Positions 7,996 to 16,642 of a stretch of 61,170 nucleotides of DNA are shown piece after piece. A program made the position numbers and the translations under genes. The number at the start of each line of letters is the position of its first letter. Within the stretch, counting starts at the first letter, position 1. Source of the DNA: Pseudonocardia alaniniphila (GTDB lineage: Bacteria > Actinomycetota > Actinomycetes > Mycobacteriales > Pseudonocardiaceae); NCBI RefSeq assembly GCF_022524485.1, contig NZ_JAKXMK010000049.1:1-61170 (forward strand), in the 5' to 3' direction. A model generated the notes under the pieces. It was not told where the DNA came from, did no database searches, and saw only the letters and a program-made list of their open reading frames with translations.

Positions 7996-9312
7996 ATGCA
8001 TGCGCTTGCCATCGACCGTGTCCGTTCTCGGCTGATCGAGACCGTTCAGCCCGAATACGGCCGGATTCCGATGTTCATCTACTCCGACCCGGATGTCTAT
8101 CGGCTCGAGATGTCGACCGTATTCCGAGAGGCGTGGCTGTTCGTCGCCCACGTGTCGGAGCTGCCCGAGGCGGGTTCGTTCGTGGTTCGCGACATGGGCG
8201 AGGAGTCGATTATCGTCGCTCGCGGCGACGATCGGACGGTCAGGGTGTTCCTCAACGCCTGCCGGCATCGCGGCATGCGTCTGGCATGTGAGGACTTCGG
8301 CTCCACGAACGCGTGGCGGTGCTCGTACCACGGCTTCACCTACGGCAGTAAGGGCGAGTTCCTCGGCACGTTGGTCGGCGCGCCGTATGAGCGAGTCGCG
8401 TACCCGGGCGGCCTGGACCGCGACGCACTGCACCTCATCGAGGCGAAGGTCGACATCTACCAAGGACTGGTCTTCGCCACGTGGAGCAAACACCCTCCTC
8501 AGCTCGTCAGCTATCTCGGCAATGTCGCCTGGTACCTGGACCTCGTGGTGGGGCGCGCCGAGATGGAAGTCGTGGGGGTCCCCCAGAAATGGGTGGTTCC
8601 GACCGGCTGGAAACTGCCGTCCGAGAACTTCACCGCTGACGCCTATCACACAGCCACCGCACACTCGTTCTTGGCGCGGCTGGGACTGGTGGAGAAAGTG
8701 GACTTCGGCCGCGACGGCTACCACGTCGACCCTGGTGGTGGGCACGGCCTGGGGGTCGGGGTGCACGGCGACGAGGCGGGCTCGTACTTCCCTGCCGAAC
8801 TCACGGACGAGTACGCCAGCAGGCTGACTCCTCATCAGCTGAACCTGTTGAAGCGGGTCAAGAATGTCCACGGCAATGTCTTCCCGAACCTCTCTTTCCT
8901 GATCCCGAGCTTCATCAACATCGACGGGCGCCTGGTCAGCGGGATGATGTTGCGGTCGTGGCAACCGATCGGCCCGGACCAGACGCAGGTGTGGTCATGG
9001 CACCTGGTGGAGAAAAACGCGCCGAACTGGTGGAAGACTCTCGGACGCAAGATGTACACCCAGACCTTCGGTGCGTCCGGCATGTTCGACCAGGACGACA
9101 CAGAGAACTGGGAAGCCCAGACCCGCAACGCCACGGCGTCGCTCAGCCGGGCGGACGAGGTGTTCCTGCATTACGAGATGGGCCTGGGCATGCAGCCGCT
9201 GCAGGACTTCCCCGGCCCGGGGGACGTCTATGACGGCAAGTTCAACGAGGCGGCCGGGCGCACGTTCTACCGCACATGGTTGGACTACCTGGCCGGCCGG
9301 GAGTTCGAATGA
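7996..9312 (+). CDS. Rieske aromatic ring-hydroxylating dioxygenase, large (alpha) subunit
   Basis: This 438-residue protein is the catalytic subunit of a ring-hydroxylating dioxygenase that adds O2 to an aromatic ring as a cis-diol or causes loss of a substituent. The Rieske [2Fe-2S] ligands are Cys89, His91, Cys109 and His112 (CRHRGMRL and CSYHGFTY). The mononuclear iron site is recognisable in NFTADAYHTATAHSF: bridging Asp215, His218 and His223, with a later acidic ligand near MFDQDDTENW. Length is normal for the family. The ring substrate cannot be assigned. The stop overlaps the beta-subunit start. No dedicated ferredoxin or reductase gene is nearby. Confidence 0.9.
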   Translation: MHALAIDRVRSRLIETVQPEYGRIPMFIYSDPDVYRLEMSTVFREAWLFVAHVSELPEAGSFVVRDMGEESIIVARGDDRTVRVFLNACRHRGMRLACEDFGSTNAWRCSYHGFTYGSKGEFLGTLVGAPYERVAYPGGLDRDALHLIEAKVDIYQGLVFATWSKHPPQLVSYLGNVAWYLDLVVGRAEMEVVGVPQKWVVPTGWKLPSENFTADAYHTATAHSFLARLGLVEKVDFGRDGYHVDPGGGHGLGVGVHGDEAGSYFPAELTDEYASRLTPHQLNLLKRVKNVHGNVFPNLSFLIPSFINIDGRLVSGMMLRSWQPIGPDQTQVWSWHLVEKNAPNWWKTLGRKMYTQTFGASGMFDQDDTENWEAQTRNATASLSRADEVFLHYEMGLGMQPLQDFPGPGDVYDGKFNEAAGRTFYRTWLDYLAGREFE

Positions 9313-9821
9313 CCGCAACGCCGCCCCGTGTCGACATCGAGACCCGGATGGCGGTCCATGATCTGCTTGTCGACGAAGCAGCATTGCTGGACGCGGGGCG
9401 CTACGAGGAGTGGCTGGAGCTCTTCACGGACGATGTCGAGTACGTGGCCCCGATCCGCGTCACTCGCAAGACCGGCAATCCGGACGTGGTCGAGGAAATC
9501 TGCTGGTTCGACGACAATCGCCAGTCACTGGAGCTGCGAGTGCGGCGGCTGGGCACCCCCGTCGCATGGGCCGAGGATCCTCGATCGATGACCCGCCGAT
9601 TCGTCACCAATCTCAGGATCACAGCGAACGAGGACGGCTATCAAGTGGTGGGCAACCTCATGCTCTTCCGTAGCCGAGGCGACCATGGGCGCTACGACCT
9701 CATCGTCGGTGAACGCACCGATCATCTGCGGTGGGTGGCGGGCGAGCTGAAAATCAGCAGGCGGCGAGTCCTGCTCGACCAGGCCTCGCTGGGAACGAAA
9801 AACCTCGGGATCTTCTTGTGA
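9309..9821 (+). CDS. Aromatic ring-hydroxylating dioxygenase, small (beta) subunit
   Basis: This 170-residue protein has the NTF2-like cone fold of dioxygenase beta subunits: LLVDEAALLDAGRYEEWLELFTDDVEYVAPI at the start, RRFVTNLRI in the middle, and SRRRVLLDQA near the end. It has no catalytic residues of its own and stabilises the alpha3beta3 hexamer. The ATG at 9309 overlaps the alpha-subunit stop codon (ATGA), so translation is coupled. The frame is open further upstream but the overlap and family length favour this start. Confidence 0.9.
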   Translation: MTATPPRVDIETRMAVHDLLVDEAALLDAGRYEEWLELFTDDVEYVAPIRVTRKTGNPDVVEEICWFDDNRQSLELRVRRLGTPVAWAEDPRSMTRRFVTNLRITANEDGYQVVGNLMLFRSRGDHGRYDLIVGERTDHLRWVAGELKISRRRVLLDQASLGTKNLGIFL

Positions 9822-11104
9822 CCGAGACGCAAGATTCGCCGACCCCGCTCACAGCCGATCAGCGCAATTCATTCCTTGCGGCCCTGCTGGGTTGGATGAT
9901 GGACGCGTTCGACTACTTCGTCGTGGTGTTCGTCTACGCCGACATCGCCGCGGACTTCGGCATCTCGCTGACGCAGGTGGCCTTCATCACCACCGCGACA
10001 TTGGTGATGCGCCCGGTCGGAGCGACCATCTTCGGGCTGTGGGCCGACCGCATGGGACGTCGCATCCCCCTGCTCGTCGACGTCTGCTTCTACTCCCTCG
10101 TCGGGTTCCTCTGCGCGTTCGCACCCAACTTCACCGTGCTGCTGATCCTGCGCCTGCTCTACGGAATCGGCATGGGGGGCGAGTGGGGCCTGGGCGCCGC
10201 ACTGGCCATGGAAAAGATCCCCGTCCGCCGACGCGGCTTCTTCTCCGGTCTGCTGCAGCAGGGCTACTCCCTGGGCTATCTGCTGGCCTCCCTGGCCTCC
10301 CTGATCGTGCTCACCGGTCTCGGCCTGTCCTGGCGCTGGCTGTTCGCCCTGAGCATCATCCCCGCCCTGATCAGCCTGCTGATCAGGGCTCGCGTCCGCG
10401 AATCGGAAGTCTGGACCGACACCCGCCGGCAGATGCGGATGGCCAACTCCTCGATCCGCGACGTGCTGCTCAACCCCGCGATCGTCCGCCGCTTCGGCTA
10501 CCTCATCCTGCTCATGACAGCCTTCAACTGGCTCAGTCACGGCACGCAGGACATCTACCCCACCTTCCTGCAGGCCAAGCACGACGGTGGCGCCGGCCTC
10601 CTACCGGGCACCGCCACCGGGATCGCCGTGCTCTACAACGTCGGCGCAACGATCGGCGGGCTCGTCTTCGGCACCCTGTCCGAGCGCTACGGCCGCCGTT
10701 ACACCATCGCCTTCTGCGCCGTGCTCGGGCTGCCCATCGTGCCGCTGTTCGCCCTCTCCCACACGGCGGGCCTGCTCGCCCTGGGCTCATTCCTCATGCA
10801 GGTCATCGTCCAAGGCGCCTGGGGGGTCATCCCCGCCCACCTGACCGAGATGTCCCCCGACGCCATCCGCGGCTTCTACCCCGGCGTCACCTACCAACTC
10901 GGCAACTGCCTCGCCGCGTTCAACCTGCCCATCCAGCAAAGCCTCGCCGCGGCCCACGGCTACCCCTACGCCCTGATCATCACGATCGTCCCCGTCCTCT
11001 GCGCCGTCGCCGCCCTCACCTTGCTCGGCACCGAAGCAAAAGGCATCCACTTCGGCAAGAACCTCGGCACCGCCACACCCGTTGCCGGCCAGGGAACGCA
11101 ATGA
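9818..11104 (+). CDS. MFS transporter (aromatic acid/organic acid:H+ symporter type)
   Basis: A 428-residue major facilitator with about 12 membrane segments. The inter-helix motif GLWADRMGRRIPLLVD follows helix 2 and its second-half counterpart is GTLSERYGRRYTIAFC. The N-terminal LLGWMMDAFDYFVVVFVYADIA is typical of AAHS/NanT-like proton symporters for aromatic acids and related carboxylates. The GTG start at 9818 overlaps the beta-subunit stop, so it is probably translated with the dioxygenase and imports its substrate. It is convergent with the ABC binding-protein gene, with only 12 bases between stops. Confidence 0.85.
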   Translation: MTETQDSPTPLTADQRNSFLAALLGWMMDAFDYFVVVFVYADIAADFGISLTQVAFITTATLVMRPVGATIFGLWADRMGRRIPLLVDVCFYSLVGFLCAFAPNFTVLLILRLLYGIGMGGEWGLGAALAMEKIPVRRRGFFSGLLQQGYSLGYLLASLASLIVLTGLGLSWRWLFALSIIPALISLLIRARVRESEVWTDTRRQMRMANSSIRDVLLNPAIVRRFGYLILLMTAFNWLSHGTQDIYPTFLQAKHDGGAGLLPGTATGIAVLYNVGATIGGLVFGTLSERYGRRYTIAFCAVLGLPIVPLFALSHTAGLLALGSFLMQVIVQGAWGVIPAHLTEMSPDAIRGFYPGVTYQLGNCLAAFNLPIQQSLAAAHGYPYALIITIVPVLCAVAALTLLGTEAKGIHFGKNLGTATPVAGQGTQ

Positions 11105-11116
11105 GGGAAGCCGAGA

Positions 11117-12433
11117 TCAACTCGTCACGGTGGCAATCTGCTGCATGAACTGATCCGCAGCGTTGTCGGGAGCCACCTGACCGAACATCACCTGTTCGTT
11201 GAGTTGCTGCAAGATTCCCTGCACTTCGCCGGCACCCCGCGGGGGCAGCGGCGGCGGGGGCGCGATATCGGGCTCGATGTCCTTGAGAAAGGCGGCAGCG
11301 CGCTGGTCGGAAGGAGTCAGCTTCCCGAGGATGCGAGCGCGCTCGACCAGATTCACCGGGAGGCCACGCTCGCTGAGCATGAGGTCGGCCACCCGCGGAT
11401 CGTTGAGCAGGAAATTGATGAATGCAGCGGCCTCCTCCGGATGTTCGGTGCTTGCGCTGGCGGACCAGAACTGAGAGGGCTTGTAGTACATGCCGAGCTT
11501 GTCGGTGCCCTGGCCGGGGAAGCGCAACAGTTCCAGGCTACGGCCAGACACCTCCTCCAGTGCGAGCAGCTGGTTGGTCCACGCGGTTCCCATCGCCCCC
11601 TGGTGTGTGGAGAACAGTGACCCGTCGATGTCGGCAGCCTCGATCTCCACTGCCTTCGACGCCGGTGGACCTGCGCCCCGATCGATAAAGGCCTGCTGGT
11701 ACGTCCACCAGTCAACGAGGGTTTCCCGCCTGAATCCGAGATCGCCCTGCTCGTTGAACAGTGCCTCTCCGCGCTGCCTCGCGAAGGTCTCGAAGCTTGT
11801 GTCGATCGCCGTGGTCATCTGGTAACCCCAGGTGCCATCAGGAGCGGCCTGAGTGATTCGAGCGGCGACGTCGATCATCTCGTCGTAGGTCCACGTATCG
11901 TCGTTCGGCATCGCGACACCTGCATCAGCGAACACCTGCGGGTCGGCAACGACGGCGTGGGCGTTGACACCGATCGGGATGGCGTACATCCGGCCGTCGA
12001 TCACGCCGGTTCCCATCACTGACTGGTCGAGATCCGTGGTGTCGATGATGTCAGGCGCGTACTCGGACAGATCCAGCAGCGCCCCGCGTTCCGCGTACTC
12101 GCGCACGTAACGCGTCTCGTGCTGGAGGATGTCCGGCGCGTTCCCCCCTGCAACGGACGTGGCCAGGCGATCCCAGTAGTCCGCGAAGCCGGTGAAGGTC
12201 GGCTGGATGGTGATGCCGGGATGTTCCGACTCGTAGAGGTCGATGATCTTCTGGGTGTACTCGTGCCGGACATCGCTCCCCCACCAGGCGAACTGGAGCG
12301 TTACGCCCTCCGAACCCCCACCCGCCCCGCCACCACAGGCCACCGCCAGCAGCGCCACTGTGCCCGCGACGCCGGAGAGCGCGATACGCCAAGGGCGCCG
12401 ACCCTCCCTTGCAGCGATTCCTGGTCCTACCAT
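11117..12433 (-). CDS. ABC transporter sugar-type substrate-binding lipoprotein
   Basis: A 438-residue extracellular binding protein of the maltose/sn-glycerol-3-phosphate class. The N-terminus is a lipoprotein signal: basic WRIALSG, hydrophobic stretch, then lipobox LAVAC with Cys33 as the lipid anchor. After it come VTLQFAWWGSDVRHEYTQKIIDLYESEHPGI and APDILQHETRYVREYAERGALLDLSEY, characteristic of the family. It is the last gene of a minus-strand set with two permeases (133-base gap to the permease). No ATP-binding subunit is encoded nearby, as is usual for actinobacterial sugar importers that share MsiK. The ligand is unknown. Confidence 0.88.
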   Translation of the reverse strand: MVGPGIAAREGRRPWRIALSGVAGTVALLAVACGGGAGGGSEGVTLQFAWWGSDVRHEYTQKIIDLYESEHPGITIQPTFTGFADYWDRLATSVAGGNAPDILQHETRYVREYAERGALLDLSEYAPDIIDTTDLDQSVMGTGVIDGRMYAIPIGVNAHAVVADPQVFADAGVAMPNDDTWTYDEMIDVAARITQAAPDGTWGYQMTTAIDTSFETFARQRGEALFNEQGDLGFRRETLVDWWTYQQAFIDRGAGPPASKAVEIEAADIDGSLFSTHQGAMGTAWTNQLLALEEVSGRSLELLRFPGQGTDKLGMYYKPSQFWSASASTEHPEEAAAFINFLLNDPRVADLMLSERGLPVNLVERARILGKLTPSDQRAAAFLKDIEPDIAPPPPLPPRGAGEVQGILQQLNEQVMFGQVAPDNAADQFMQQIATVTS

Positions 12434-12566
12434 CGCCTGACTCCCTCCCTATCGGCCTTGAGCTTGCGCCGTCTGCCGAGATACAGCCGGCAGTCCCAGC
12501 AATCCGCGGCGATGGAGACCCGTCGCTGGTGACGTCGCCCCGATCGACTGATCTCGCTCCGTTCGG

Positions 12567-13430
12567 TCATTTGATCCCCGAAGTTGCGATGCCACGCACG
12601 AGGTACCGCTGGCCCGCGAGGAAGAACCCGAAGATCGGGCCGAGCGAAACGATTGACATCGCGAACACCGGACCCCATGGAGTCTGGCTCGTCGCGTCCA
12701 CGAACGTTCGCAGTGCAACCGGGACCGTGTACATGTCCGGGCCGGTGAGGAAGATGAGCTGGCTGAAGAAGTCGTTCCAGGTCCAGATGAACGTGAAGAT
12801 CGCCGTCGTAGCCAATGCCGGGAGCGACAGCGGCATGATCACACGCCAGAAGATCCCGAAGTGGCCGCAGCCGTCGATACGCGCCGCCTCGTCGAGCTCC
12901 TTGGGCAGGCCGCGGATGAACTGCACCATGAGGAAGATGAAGAACGCGTCCGTGGCGAGCAGTTTGGGGACGATGAGCGGCCAATACGTGTTGATCCAGT
13001 CCAGCTGGGCGAACAGGATGTACTGCGGCACGATCACGACATGTATCGGCAGCATGATCGTGCCGAGCATCACCGCGAACCAGAACCGCTTGAACTTGAA
13101 GTTCAGCCGGGCGAATGCGTATGCGGCCAGCGAGCACGCCAGCAGATTGCCGATGATGGACCCGACCACCACGATGAGGCTGTTGAGGAGATAGCGGCTG
13201 AACGGGCTGTCCAGGGCTGTCCAGCCGGCCACATAGTTCTCCAGTGTGAAGTTCTCGGGGATGAGCCCCGGCGAGGTGAAGATCTCCGGCGTCGGCTTGA
13301 ACGAGCTCGACAGGAGCCAGATCAGCGGATACAGCATGAACAGCCCGAAGGCCATGAGGCCCGCGTGGGCCAGGTAGCGGGGGCGCCGTCGGGTTCGCGG
13401 GGTTGACGTCACTGCATCAGTCGTCGCCAT
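12567..13430 (-). CDS. Carbohydrate ABC transporter permease (MalG type)
   Basis: A 287-residue inner-membrane permease with six predicted helices. The cytoplasmic EAA loop that docks the ATPase is ELDEAARIDGCGHFGIFWRV. The start AGLMAFGLFMLYPLIWLLSSSFKPTPEIF and the end GPIFGFFLAGQRYLVRGIATSGIK are classic for the MalG/UgpE side of sugar importers. It overlaps the MalF-type gene by 14 bases, indicating a single message and a heterodimeric channel. Confidence 0.9.
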   Translation of the reverse strand: MATTDAVTSTPRTRRRPRYLAHAGLMAFGLFMLYPLIWLLSSSFKPTPEIFTSPGLIPENFTLENYVAGWTALDSPFSRYLLNSLIVVVGSIIGNLLACSLAAYAFARLNFKFKRFWFAVMLGTIMLPIHVVIVPQYILFAQLDWINTYWPLIVPKLLATDAFFIFLMVQFIRGLPKELDEAARIDGCGHFGIFWRVIMPLSLPALATTAIFTFIWTWNDFFSQLIFLTGPDMYTVPVALRTFVDATSQTPWGPVFAMSIVSLGPIFGFFLAGQRYLVRGIATSGIK

Positions 13431-14391
13431 AGAACACCCAGAATTTCGAAGCGAGGAAGTTCACCGCGGTAAATCCAGCGACGATCATCAGCAGCACCCA
13501 GGCGAGCGCCGAGGCGTAGCCCATGTCGAAGTTGCCGAATCCCCGCTGATAGAGGTAGAGCGTGTAAAAGAGCGTAGAGTCGGCAGGCCCACCGGTCCCG
13601 CCACTGACGATGAAGGACTGCGTGAACGTCTGAAAGGCGCCGATCATCTGCAGGATGAGATTGAAGAAAATGATCGGGCTCAGCAGGGGCAACGTGATGC
13701 GCACGAACTGGCGGACCCGGCCGGCGCCGTCGATGGATGCCGCCTCGTAGTACATCCGCGGGATTTGCCTCAAGCCGGCAAGAAAGATGATCATCGGTGA
13801 ACCGAAGGTCCAGATGTTGAGGATCATCAGCGTGCCCAATGCGTAGTCCGGGTTCGACACCCACCCCGGGGCGTCCTCCCAGCCGAAGAAACCCAGTGCG
13901 GCATTCACGAGCCCGTCGGTACCGAAGATCTGACGCCAGAGGATGGCGACCGCGACGCTGCCACCGAGCAGCGACGGCAAGTAGTAGATCGACCGGTAGA
14001 TGGGTAGCCCCCTGATGCCCTTGTCCAGCACGAGCGCCAGCGCCAGCGCGAACGCCAACTGCAGGGGTACCGACACCAGGACGTAGATGAAGGTGACCTT
14101 GAGCGAGGAGTAGAACCGTGGGTCGCTGATCATACGCTGGTAGTTGTCCAGCCCGATCCACGACGGTGTTCCGATGAGGCTGTAGTCGGTGAAGGACAGA
14201 TAGGCCGACGCCAGAATGGGGCCAACGGTGATGAGCGCCAGGCCTGCGAACCACGGAGCCAGAAAAATGTACGGCGCATACCGCTCCGCCATCGCCGGCA
14301 ACCGCAGCCGGCGGCGTAGCGGTCGGGGTTCCGGTTTCGTTGAATCGTCGGCCACTGCAACATGTTTCTGATCGCCGCTGATCAAGGACAT
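13417..14391 (-). CDS. Carbohydrate ABC transporter permease (MalF type)
   Basis: A 324-residue permease. The N-terminal APYIFLAPWFAGLALITVGPILASAYLSFTDY and the EAA loop YYEAASIDGAGRVRQFVRITLP identify the MalF/UgpA partner. About six helices are expected. I chose ATG 14391, which has AAAGGA about 12 bases upstream; a TTG at 14403 would add four residues. It is the first gene of the ABC operon, so the promoter should lie in the long gap to its right. No LacI- or ROK-type regulator accompanies it. Confidence 0.88.
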   Translation of the reverse strand: MSLISGDQKHVAVADDSTKPEPRPLRRRLRLPAMAERYAPYIFLAPWFAGLALITVGPILASAYLSFTDYSLIGTPSWIGLDNYQRMISDPRFYSSLKVTFIYVLVSVPLQLAFALALALVLDKGIRGLPIYRSIYYLPSLLGGSVAVAILWRQIFGTDGLVNAALGFFGWEDAPGWVSNPDYALGTLMILNIWTFGSPMIIFLAGLRQIPRMYYEAASIDGAGRVRQFVRITLPLLSPIIFFNLILQMIGAFQTFTQSFIVSGGTGGPADSTLFYTLYLYQRGFGNFDMGYASALAWVLLMIVAGFTAVNFLASKFWVFYGDD

Positions 14392-14403
14392 GACATGAGC
14401 CAA

Positions 14404-15143
14404 TCCTTTCGCGGTGCCGGGATCTGCACCCTTCGCATCGGGCGCAGCACTTCGAGTTGGTCGTTTGCCACGGGGCCTTCAGGGTCGCGACCCGCCGCAT
14501 CGGCTGCGGGGGGACCACCACGTTGCCGCGCCGACATACCCCCATCGAGCCCGCGGCTACCGTTACGGACCGGCCTTGGCCTCCAGGCGATGGCGATGTC
14601 TACCCGGACCTCGCCGGTGAGCGCGCTGCAGAACCTCCGCCGGTAGCCGACATAGCGATAGGCCCCGCCACGCCGACGAGCGACGCCTGCGGCAGCCCGA
14701 GCGAACGGGCGCCAGGCACAGAAGGCGGCACGGCGCAGTGCCCACCCGAGATGGTCATGAGGAGCTCCTTCGATCGCTCACGGACCCGGGCAGCGTCGCT
14801 ATGGATCGGGACAGGCCGCTCGGCTCCGGATCATTAGGTCAAACAACACGGACCCCGTCAATGACTCTTGCGGAACTTTGCAGGGCTTTGCATCATGGAG
14901 TCATCGGCGGCCGCAGACCCTCCCTGAGGTCTCCTCCTGCGGGTCGACGAGCAGCTACACGCGGCAGAACCCGAGCTCCAAGCGTTTGCACTACCAACAG
15001 CAGGGCCGCCCCCACCACTCCGCGGCCGGGTGCTCACTCGCACCGCGGAGATCCTGGAGACGTAGGAGGAGTCGACACCGACCCCCTCGCGCCCTGGCCG
15101 TCGACCAACCCGGTTCCGATCACGCGCACGGACGGCAACGCGG
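14404..15143. other. Long intergenic region upstream of the ABC operon
   Basis: This stretch of about 740 bases has several open frames on both strands, for example 14457-14837 on the plus strand, but none shows a family signature; all look Arg/Pro/Ser-rich as chance frames do in GC-rich DNA. A tandem 7-base repeat (14876-14892) lies in it. It probably contains the ABC operon promoter and the 3' side of the MDR dehydrogenase gene. A decayed gene cannot be excluded. Confidence 0.5.
14876..14892. repeat. Tandem CTTTGCA repeat, 10-bp period
   Basis: CTTTGCA at 14876-14882 and 14886-14892, three bases apart, one helical turn per copy. It lies in the gap between the ABC operon and the MDR dehydrogenase. 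It may be a regulator site; there is no direct support. Confidence 0.3.
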
Positions 15144-16154
15144 TCACATCGTTATCGACACCTTCCCGAAGTGCCCCTGCGTGAGGAGATGGTCAACCGC
15201 CTCCTGCGCCTCGCCAAAGGGAAAGACCCGGTCGACCGACGGCCGGAACTTGTGAACGTCAATTGCCCGGCACATATCGGCAGTGTCGTCAATGCTGCCG
15301 ACAGTGGACCCCACCATGGTGATGTTCTTGGCCATGACCACGACGTTGGGGAATTCCGCACTTTCGCGACCACTCACGAAACCGACACAGGCGATGTGGC
15401 CACCGATCCGGGCGGACCGGACCGACTGGGCAAGCGTGTGACCACCGCCGACATCGATGATTGCGTCCGCTCCGCGCCCATCGGTTATGTCCGACACCGC
15501 CGTGCTCCATTCCGGGATCCGGCCGTAGTTGATCGTGTGGTCCGCGCCCAGCGCGCGCCCGCGCTCCAACTTGGCGTCCGAGGAGGACGTGAGAACGACC
15601 GTGGCTCCGGCCATCTTGGCAAACCCGAGAGCGAAGAGGGATACACCCCCGGTGCCTTGAATCACGACAGTATGTCCGGGCTTCACGCTCGCCTTCGAAC
15701 AAGCGCGCCACGCCGTCACGCCGGCGCAGCCGAGAGTTGCAGCTTCGACGTCCGACAGATGAGCAGGTGTCGGCACCAGGCAGGCCGACGAGACGCAGAC
15801 ATGGGTCTGCAGCATGCCATCCACCTGGTCACCATGGATGAGCGAGAGACCATCGGCCGTTGGATCGCCGGCCTGCCACTTCGGAAAGAAGGATGGGATC
15901 ACGCGGTCGCCGATCGAAACATTCGCGACCCCGTCACCGACCTCGACAACTTCAGCACTGGCGTCGGCGAATGGGACCCGCGGCCAGGTCAGGTCAGGCA
16001 GCTCGCCGGTCACCACCCCCAGATAATCCTTGTAATTCACACTCGTCGCATGAATGCGCAGCAAAACTTCACCCGCCCGACGGCCGGCCGCGGCACGGGT
16101 GATCGGCTTCGACAACCTCCCCGGTTTGTCAATCACATAGGCAACCGATTGCAA
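15144..16154 (-). CDS. Zinc-free MDR alcohol dehydrogenase / quinone oxidoreductase-like
   Basis: A 336-residue medium-chain dehydrogenase. The NYKDYLG motif (residues 40-46), the coenzyme loop IQGTGGVSLFALGFAKMAGATVVLTSSSDAKL and GRGADAIIDVGGG match the NAD(P)-dependent alcohol dehydrogenase branch lacking the structural-zinc cysteine cluster. I chose TTG at 16154, preceded by TGAGAGGAA; the frame runs open to 16337 but the extra N-terminus does not look like protein. It is transcribed away from the binding-protein gene at 16643, and the intervening DNA holds the repeated 31-bp element. Substrate unknown. Confidence 0.8.
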   Translation of the reverse strand: MQSVAYVIDKPGRLSKPITRAAAGRRAGEVLLRIHATSVNYKDYLGVVTGELPDLTWPRVPFADASAEVVEVGDGVANVSIGDRVIPSFFPKWQAGDPTADGLSLIHGDQVDGMLQTHVCVSSACLVPTPAHLSDVEAATLGCAGVTAWRACSKASVKPGHTVVIQGTGGVSLFALGFAKMAGATVVLTSSSDAKLERGRALGADHTINYGRIPEWSTAVSDITDGRGADAIIDVGGGHTLAQSVRSARIGGHIACVGFVSGRESAEFPNVVVMAKNITMVGSTVGSIDDTADMCRAIDVHKFRPSVDRVFPFGEAQEAVDHLLTQGHFGKVSITM

Positions 16155-16642
16155 AATTCGATTCCTCTCATCGACCCAGGACGATCGCGCGGTCGCTGTC
16201 GACCAACCTTGCCGCCCGGCCGCAGCACTCACACGATCTTGACGACGGCACGACCTGGCCGGTCCGAGAACTGGAACATCGAACCCTCGGCCCACCACCC
16301 GACACACCACAGAAGATACCCCGGGATGACGCCCCACAGCCGAGGGTCTGCTTGCGCAGCCCTCGTGAAGGAAATACCGTTCCGCTGACGAGAAAATGCC
16401 CGCCCCCGAGCCGACCGGCGCGGTCCACTGGGGTGCATCGGTGGGCGGTCATGCCGGCGTTCTGAAATCCGTAAATGACCGCTTCATGACCAGTGATCGT
16501 GAGATGGGCGTGCTCCTCCGGAGATGACCGATCAACGCGTATTCGGCAGAAGGTTCGAGCCAGCCCTTCTACGGCCGCGCCTGCCTCGTCACCGGTGGCC
16601 TCGGCCGGTCCCGTCCATCCATTGCAGGAACGGCAGTCACTC
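16155..16642. other. Divergent intergenic region between MDR dehydrogenase and PotD-like gene
   Basis: A 488-base region separating two divergent genes. It contains copy A of the 31-bp repeated element (16370-16400). Just downstream, about 45 bases resemble the DNA following copy B (both read GAAATGCCCGCCCC or nearly so and share a CGGTC-ACTGGGG block). A 43-codon frame beginning at the ATG inside copy A (16396) has no recognisable product. Confidence 0.5.
16370..16400 (+). promoter_or_regulatory. 31-bp two-half-site element, copy A
   Basis: Half-sites GGAAATACC (16370-16378) and GAAAATGCC (16392-16400) are 22 bp apart start to start. The 13-base linker is GTTCCGCTGACGA. The same arrangement recurs at 21846-21876 and, weakened, at 17834-17864. 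Two direct half-sites two helical turns apart are the usual target of AraC/XylS proteins, and an AraC regulator is encoded at 17846. Copy A points toward the PotD-like gene, 242 bases away. Confidence 0.6.

Noticed and set aside
14457..14837. 126-codon plus-strand open frame in the gap between ABC operon and MDR dehydrogenase
   Set aside because: Composition is Pro/Arg/Ser-rich with no motif, no good ribosome site and several overlapping open frames in other phases, as expected by chance in this GC range.
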